The translations under genes were made by a program, and so were the position numbers. The notes below the pieces were generated by a model. That model did not search any database and was not told the DNA's origin. It was given only the letters and a program-made list of their open reading frames with translations. 5,147 nucleotides of DNA. Source: Chloroflexota bacterium (GTDB taxonomy: Bacteria; Chloroflexota; Ktedonobacteria; Ktedonobacterales; Ktedonobacteraceae). Shown here one piece after another: positions 4,970 through 5,147 of this stretch; within the stretch, counting starts at the first letter, position 1, and every line of letters starts with the position of its first letter. The DNA lies in the NCBI GenBank assembly GCA_005881995.1, contig VBHV01000447.1, positions 1 through 5,147 of the forward strand. The letters run 5' to 3'.

Positions 4970-5130
4970 GTAGGGACAAGGGGCGGTGTAGGGCGGATGT
5001 GGGGGCCTTGTGCTTGTCCTTGCCGGGAATGGCGATTCCATAGGGTATCCATTCTGTCCATTGGCAGGCATCCCAACAGGACGGGGACAAGCACAAGGCC
5101 ACACCTTACCCTTCCACACCTTGTCCCTAC
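4970..5130. repeat. Large imperfect palindromic (MITE-like) element, non-coding
   Basis: The ends are GTAGGGACAAGG (4970-4981) and CCTTGTCCCTAC (5119-5130), a perfect 12-bp inverted pair. A second perfect 16-bp pair lies inside: GGCCTTGTGCTTGTCC (5004-5019) and its complement at 5085-5100. The segments between them have diverged by substitutions and small length changes. The centre (5020-5084) has further weak pairing (TTGCC...GGCA, AATGG...CCATT). Open frames on the minus strand here are low-complexity repeat translations with no recognisable protein. No transposase or clear target-site duplication was seen. Together with the leader, the stretch 4763-5147 holds no gene. Confidence 0.8.
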
Positions 5131-5147
5131 GAGAACGGCATCCCTTG

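Noticed and set aside
4864..5119. Two 76-codon minus-strand frames in the right-hand palindromic element
   Set aside because: Overlapping frames in repeat DNA, no ribosome binding site, no recognisable protein.

Overview
The 5.1 kb window looks like chromosomal DNA from a free-living, moderately GC-rich bacterium. My best guess is a Chloroflexota lineage such as Ktedonobacteria. The guess rests on the gene content and on several large palindromic repeats (GTAGGG...CCCTAC type) of a style I associate with that group. It is an inference, not a measured assignment.

Layout, left to right. Positions 1-1549 (minus strand) hold the ATPase (3' end cut off by the window edge) and the FecCD/BtuC-type permease of an iron-siderophore, heme or cobalamin ABC importer, overlapping by 7 bp. 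Upstream of the permease, where the substrate-binding protein gene normally sits, only a C-terminal remnant of such a protein is readable (about 1662-1847). A perfect 28-bp inverted repeat (1530-1608) lies between the remnant and the permease and supplies the permease start codon. Positions 1926-3295 (plus strand) carry a candidate promoter, a flavin-reductase-domain protein and an overlapping Fe-S uracil-DNA glycosylase. Positions 3308-4762 (minus strand) carry a SufU/IscU-type Fe-S scaffold and, upstream of it, a two-domain thiosulfate sulfurtransferase with the active-site loop CRIGERS. A nested palindromic repeat block (3727-3870) separates these two. The glycosylase and the scaffold converge with only 12 bp between them. 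Positions 4763-5147 are non-coding: a 5' leader with a good hairpin, a candidate promoter with a dyad beside it, and a third large palindromic element (4970-5130).

How the genes may work together: three themes touch iron and sulfur (metal-chelate import, sulfane-sulfur transfer, Fe-S scaffold), and the glycosylase probably carries a 4Fe-4S cluster. This shared theme is an inference from co-location. The genes lie in at least three transcription units, and the families are individually common. I see no convincing undescribed system. The most notable points are the decayed binding-protein gene, the repeat that provides a gene start, the nested repeat block, and a scaffold with mixed SufU/IscU characters.
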